A stretch of DNA of 64,000 nucleotides, taken from CAYMUR01 sp964393615 (lineage in GTDB: Bacteria; Planctomycetota; Planctomycetia; Pirellulales; Pirellulaceae). The stretch is from positions 19,322 through 83,321 of the forward strand of contig CAYMUR010000013.1 of assembly GCA_964393615.1 (NCBI GenBank). The letters run 5' to 3'. Numbering within the stretch: position 1 is the stretch's first letter; each line of letters opens with the position of its first letter. The notes under the pieces are model-generated. The model was given only the letters and a program-made list of their open reading frames with translations, made no database searches and was not told the DNA's origin. Shown here piece by piece: positions 61,760-64,000 of the stretch. A program made the position numbers and the translations under genes.

Positions 61760-62761
61760 TCAATTGTCTTCGTTCTCCTCCTGGGTAGCATGGTTCGTCA
61801 ATGCCTGCTGTAGTTCGGCTTCGCGTACCGCAACCTCAGATTGATCACGAGAAAACAGATCCGATCCAAAGTAACCTTCGGGTGGGACCCACACGGTACG
61901 AAAACCAACATGAAAGTGTGTTTCTTGAGGAGGCAGACCGAACCTCTTCGCAGCATAGAAACTAATCCAACCGTGGTAAAAAGAACCACCTCGCAGACAA
62001 CCGCCTTGGCCGACGTACGCTTTCATTTTGTCTGCTTGAGGATTGCCAGGATAGGGCTGAACCCATTCGCAAGTCCATTCATACTGATTGCCAAGCATGT
62101 CCAGCGCACCATAAGGTGAAGCACCTTGAGAAAAAGTGCCTACCGGAACATACATGGATGGCGGCTTTCCGCCACGCCGACCAAAATGACCTAGTTCCGG
62201 CGTCGGAGGCGAGTTGCCCCAGGGATAAAGTCGGCCGTCCGTGCCACGCGCGGCTTTCTCCCATTGGGCTTCGGTCGGCAACGCTTTGCCGGCCCAGACG
62301 GCATATTGGCGTGCTTCGGCCCATTGGATCGAGGCTGCGGGAAACAGCTGGCCGGCAGGATCATCATAATGACGAGAGGTCCAATTTGCGTCAGATTCTC
62401 TGCCTGTCGCCTGGACATATTGATACCATTTCTGAACGGTGATTTCATACTTGTCAATGAAATATCCATCAAGGTACATGGTTCGTTGGGGATACGTTTC
62501 CCACGCCCAAAGAGCGTCACCATTCGCAAATCCGAGATGTGTAGCAATGGTGTTTGCTTCTGCCACGCTGAGTCCCATCACAAATTCACCCGCCGGGACA
62601 TAAACCCTAATCGTTCCATCACGTGGATGGACAATTCGACTTCCAGCCAGAGGTTCATGGGCCGAAGAGGGATTCAGCAGCATGACCAGACCTATGATTG
62701 CAATCGTGGCCTCGAGCAATCCAAAGTACTTCTGAACCACTAATCGCATTGGATCACCCAT
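61760..62761 (-). CDS. SUMF1-fold protein with N-terminal membrane anchor or signal
   Basis: 333 residues. A hydrophobic segment (about 13-34, FGLLEATIAIIGLVMLLNPSSA) is a signal peptide or anchor. The SUMF1 domain follows: VPAGEFVMGLSVAEAN, LDGYFIDKYEITVQKWYQY, ALPTEAQWEKAARGTDGRLYPWGN, ALDMLGNQYEWTCEWV and GGCLRGGSFYHGWISFYAAKRFG. It is closer to the usual FGE pattern than its neighbour, but the paired cysteines after RGGS are absent here too. A charged C-terminal tail ends ATQEENEDN. It is probably co-transcribed with the downstream SUMF1-fold gene. Confidence 0.9.
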   Translation of the reverse strand: MGDPMRLVVQKYFGLLEATIAIIGLVMLLNPSSAHEPLAGSRIVHPRDGTIRVYVPAGEFVMGLSVAEANTIATHLGFANGDALWAWETYPQRTMYLDGYFIDKYEITVQKWYQYVQATGRESDANWTSRHYDDPAGQLFPAASIQWAEARQYAVWAGKALPTEAQWEKAARGTDGRLYPWGNSPPTPELGHFGRRGGKPPSMYVPVGTFSQGASPYGALDMLGNQYEWTCEWVQPYPGNPQADKMKAYVGQGGCLRGGSFYHGWISFYAAKRFGLPPQETHFHVGFRTVWVPPEGYFGSDLFSRDQSEVAVREAELQQALTNHATQEENEDN

Positions 62762-62997
62762 AAGAGACTTGCGTGTTGAATTGAATCACTTGACTGCATG
62801 ATATGTCTCAAAAAATACTTTCTACTCAAAGCGTCAACAAGGATCGTCACAACACCTGCGCTGCCCTGTCAGCAACTGCCATTCAGAAGCCAAACGCCCC
62901 GGTACTTCAACCGTATCATTGTAAAAATCGCAGGGAACAATCAGCAAGCGGCGTAATCCAAACATTCCAAGGTTACCTCAAAGTCACGCACGTTTTT

Positions 62998-63034
62998 CTT
63001 CGCTTTGATCTTCTTTCTTCGCTTTGATCTTCTG
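62998..63034. repeat. 19-bp tandem duplication
   Basis: CTTCGCTTTGATCTTCT is repeated with a period of 19 at 62998 and 63017, directly downstream of the DUF1559 remnant. Confidence 0.85.
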
Positions 63035-63036
63035 TT

Positions 63037-63671
63037 TCAACGCTGAATTTGCATTGAATCAAATCGGATAGTATTCTGTAATTTCACCAGCCCTGTAATT
63101 TCATCAGCCATGGTATCGGGCGCCGCGGGACGACCGCTGGGACCCCGCTTACCCGTTTTACCTTTCCGAGAGACCTGTACCCGATTCCAACCAACCACAG
63201 CTCCTTTAGATTTTGAGAGGTGGTACTCACCCAACAAGAGGGGGCCGATCCAATCCATCCAGCCTCCCATTCCGTCGCTGGGACAGAGATACGTCGACAC
63301 GCCCGTGCCAAACGCACCGCCAAGCCACCTCTGTACCCAGGGATGCGAATAAAGGTCGAGAGTCGCCTCGTACAACTCGGTTTGCTCGACGCACGGCAAC
63401 AAGAAATCCACTGCGGATCGGCGAGTGCGCCTCCGTCGTCGTGAATTGGCCCCGACCGAAAAATCCCCTGTCCGCTACGATACTGTCTACTACGATAGTT
63501 GTGTAAGGCGGTACCCAGCTGCTTAAGATCATTACTACTGAGATTATTGCCACACTGGATGCGGCGTGCCGCTTGAACCGCCGGCAAGAGCAGCGCGATC
63601 AAAATCGCAATGCTCGCAATCACGACCCACAATTCCGCTAAGGTGAAACCAGGAAACCGACGACCCAGCAT
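63037..63671 (-). pseudogene. Frameshifted, shortened DUF1559/prepilin-leader gene
   Basis: The 5' part reads PGFTLAELWVVIASIAILIALLLPAVQAARRIQCGNN and LKQLGTALHNYRS, a DUF1559 start with unusual Trp and Ser in the hydrophobic leader and part of the EAARR segment missing. The family match then continues in another frame (DFLLPCVEQTELYEATL, VSTYLCPSDGMGGW), so a frameshift lies at about 63420-63490. Together the two parts give only about 210 residues, against 300 or more for intact members, and the HPGGxNF/GDGSV C-terminal signature is absent. A decayed gene copy is the best reading; a sequencing error could explain the frameshift but not the shortening. Confidence 0.75.
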
Positions 63672-63918
63672 CTCAAACCTCTAGCACGGAAACTCACAGT
63701 TGTTAGAAGTTTATCCGTCCTGGATTAGCCCCATGTTGCATCATCCAAAGTAGACAATAATACACTCGATCGAACAAAACCACGCACAGCGGGTGCGATG
63801 ACACGTTCCCGAGGAGTAACACTAACCCTCCGAGAAAAGAAAAAAGAATTGCCTAAGCGTTTACGGACTAGAAAATTAAAGCCATCTTTTGCGCATTAAT
63901 GCAACTTGTCTCAAGAAG

Positions 63919-64000
63919 CGGAGGGCATGGGACTCGAACCCACAACCGGTTTCCCGGCACCTCATTTCCAGTGAGGCCGCTAGCCATTCGCTTACCCTCC
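63919..64000 (-). tRNA. trnS: tRNA-Ser (anticodon GGA)
   Basis: 82 bases including discriminator G. The acceptor stem GGAGGGT pairs with GCCCTCC. The anticodon stem CCTCA/TGAGG holds the loop CTGGAAA with anticodon GGA, reading UCC/UCU. A long variable arm (CCGG/CCGG) marks a class II tRNA, and the T arm is GTGGG-TTCGAGT-CCCAT. CCA is not encoded. The 5' end coincides with the window edge but the acceptor stem is complete. Confidence 0.95.

Noticed and set aside
60681..62761. Calling the two SUMF1-fold genes sulfatase-activating enzymes
   Set aside because: The catalytic cysteine pair is missing in both and no sulfatase is encoded nearby.
1..64000. Insertion sequences or prophage
   Set aside because: No transposase, integrase or phage gene and no paired terminal inverted repeats were recognised anywhere in the window.

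Overview
The window looks like chromosomal DNA of a planctomycete, most likely from the Pirellulales. The signs are a DUF1559 protein with a prepilin-type leader, a giant surface protein with an LEPRELLS leader motif, a dockerin-like/PEP-CTERM protein, a Tat-exported Gfo/Idh/MocA oxidoreductase, two secreted SUMF1-fold proteins, a BBP2-type barrel protein and a di-heme peroxidase. GC content is moderate and genes are loosely spaced, with several 0.3-1 kb non-coding gaps. No insertion sequence, CRISPR array or rRNA was seen. One tRNA-Ser lies at the right edge.

Left part (1-18.1 kb): a lipid/polyketide locus. On the minus strand lie a FAAL with its own carrier domain, a fully reducing one-module PKS (KS-AT-DH-psiKR-ER-KR-ACP-TE), a ketopantoate-reductase-like enzyme, an extended SDR and an enolase-superfamily enzyme. 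Divergent on the plus strand lie a Sfp-type phosphopantetheinyl transferase and an RND/MMPL exporter. Together they suggest activation of a fatty acid, its extension and full reduction, thioesterase release and export of the lipid. An intrinsic terminator separates the FAAL and PKS units.

Centre (18.4-39.2 kb): a secreted protein with two DTGA aspartic-protease motifs, an ArsC-family protein, an SSS symporter, an M20 peptidase, a PhyH dioxygenase, a GT2-TPR protein, a small acidic protein followed by ileS-purN, glgB, a degenerate RNase H-fold protein, and a transaldolase-hydratase pair.

Right part (39.5-64 kb): a 1866-residue cadherin-like surface protein with an embedded cyclophilin domain, a BBP2 barrel, a DUF1559 protein, a di-heme peroxidase with a beta-propeller protein, and a TPR protein. 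Next come a small lipoprotein whose frame stays open past TGA with a hairpin just downstream (a selenoprotein candidate), a probable nitrilase-like remnant, mmsA with an SDR, a Gfo/Idh protein, and a GNAT gene cut by a 10-N assembly gap. The edge holds a propeller-like secreted protein, two SUMF1-fold proteins without the catalytic cysteines, a frameshifted DUF1559 gene and tRNA-Ser(GGA).

Short 11-24 bp tandem duplications recur, nearly all in the non-coding gaps. All functions come from reading motifs; no database search was made.
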